DNA of 26,573 nt from the NCBI GenBank assembly GCA_963608705.1, contig CAVDHB010000036.1, positions 1-26,573 on the forward strand. The letters are read 5' to 3'. Made by a program: the position numbers and the translations under genes. This stretch comes from CAVDHB01 sp963608705. Lineage in GTDB: Bacteria > Bacteroidota > Bacteroidia > Bacteroidales > Bacteroidaceae. Below, piece after piece: positions 25,827 to 26,573 of this stretch. Numbering within the stretch: position 1 is the first letter of the stretch; every line of letters begins with the position of its first letter. The notes under the pieces are model-generated. The model saw nothing but the letters and a program-made list of their open reading frames with translations. It searched no databases and was not told where the DNA came from.

Positions 25827-26411
25827 ATGAAAAACAAACTGATTATCGGCTTCCTATTGATTATCCTTCTGCTGGGAACTATTGTATTTCTGCAATGGAG
25901 AAAGACCTCTCCCGTCAGTCTGTCCGTCAAGGGAAACACCACCATAGACCTCACTCCTACTGAAATCGCACACATCCGGCGCATCGCCCGCTGGGAGTTT
26001 CTGACCATGAAAACCGAGGAAATGGTAGACACCACCGCCTCCAGCTTCTGGGGAAACCGCCGCCTGTGCCGTATCTACACAGGCACCCTGCGTCTGGGAG
26101 TGGACATGAGCAAAGCTCCGCAGGACTGGTGCACGCCGGGCAAAGACTCCACTGTCGTATTGAAACTGCCACCGATAGGACTGCTGAACAAAGACTTCAT
26201 AGACGAAGCCGCCACCCGCTCTTTCTACGAAAAGGGAGAATGGACCGCCGCCGACCGTGAAGCCCTCTACCAGCGAGCGGCTCTGAAAATGCGCCAACGC
26301 CTCCTCACCCCAGAGAACCTAAAGACAGCGGAAGAGAATGCGAGGGAAGCCTATACCACCCTGTTCACCGCATTGGGATTCAAGAAAGTTACCATAGTGT
26401 TTAATGTTTAA
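25827..26411 (+). CDS. Second DUF4230-like membrane-anchored protein
   Basis: 194 residues. One N-terminal membrane helix (LIIGFLLIILLLGTIVFLQW, residues 4-23) without lipobox; the remainder is predicted periplasmic. The body parallels the preceding protein: IRRIARWEFLTMKTEEMV, LRLGVDMSKAP, STVVLKLPPIGLLNKDF, and a C-terminal REAYTTLFTALGFKKVTIVF that aligns with GYKEENIEVVF of its neighbour. It starts 2 bp after that gene. No enzyme motif is visible; a cell-envelope role is inferred from topology only. Confidence 0.6.
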   Translation: MKNKLIIGFLLIILLLGTIVFLQWRKTSPVSLSVKGNTTIDLTPTEIAHIRRIARWEFLTMKTEEMVDTTASSFWGNRRLCRIYTGTLRLGVDMSKAPQDWCTPGKDSTVVLKLPPIGLLNKDFIDEAATRSFYEKGEWTAADREALYQRAALKMRQRLLTPENLKTAEENAREAYTTLFTALGFKKVTIVFNV

Positions 26412-26528
26412 TTGACTGGAGGAATCGCTACACATCAAATACCCATAATCAAAACCACTTGTTGAATTGGATTTGCAATCATGGGCGGTCGGAAGAAAAT
26501 AAATGTAACGACTTGACAAAAAAAGACT

Positions 26529-26536
26529 TAATTTTG
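26529..26536 (+). promoter_or_regulatory. -7 box at the right edge
   Basis: TAATTTTG matches TAnnTTTG. A possible ATG follows at 26563, but only 11 bases of it are in the window, so no gene is called. Confidence 0.35.
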
Positions 26537-26573
26537 CATCGTCAAATATAAATTTACGAGCTATGCATTTGAG

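Overview
The window looks like a chromosome segment from Bacteroidales, most likely Bacteroides/Phocaeicola or a close relative. The main reasons are: promoters of the Bacteroides type (TTTG, then about 19-20 bp, then TAnnTTTG) rather than E. coli -35/-10 boxes; a CTnDOT-like tra/mob gene set; DUF3408, DUF4133, DUF4134 and DUF4230 proteins; and the archaeal-type prolyl-tRNA synthetase typical of the group. Family names come from reading the proteins; no database search was possible.

Region 1 (1-4133) is AT-rich accessory DNA. It holds the 3' end of an IS1595-type transposase, an overlapping ATPase/TOPRIM pair (RloA/RloB type, candidate anti-phage system), a minus-strand toxin-antitoxin pair with palindromes over its promoter, an unexplained block of hairpins, and a HEPN-type ribonuclease candidate behind a 5'-incomplete reading frame.

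Region 2 (about 4150-17640, GC-richer and almost all minus strand) is the remnant of a CTnDOT-like integrative conjugative element. Reading from the chromosome inward: tyrosine recombinase, a gene-poor gap with one small membrane ORF, a candidate oriT, a MobC-like protein and a relaxase, a terminator, then traA (ParA-like), a DUF3408 gene, an HTH gene, traD, traE, traF and traG. traG has an amber codon and loses its 3' end next to the HEPN gene, and no traH-onward genes follow, so self-transfer looks lost while int and mob could still work. traE carries three nested layers: a group II intron lies within traE; its reverse transcriptase/maturase gene is cut by an IS630-family element; that IS makes its transposase through a -1 frameshift. 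Both insertions can be removed on paper to the base, restoring intact reading frames.

Region 3 (17644-26573) is ordinary chromosome: ppdK (minus strand), then divergently rlmD, an RluA-family pseudouridine synthase, proS, a DMP19-like acidic protein, and two adjacent DUF4230 proteins. The element sits just beyond the ppdK terminator, and five 11-bp-phased TTTGTAA repeats lie between int and that junction.

The most unusual items are the nested traE insertions with a precise splice prediction, the phased repeats at the integrase end, and the structured block upstream of the HEPN gene.
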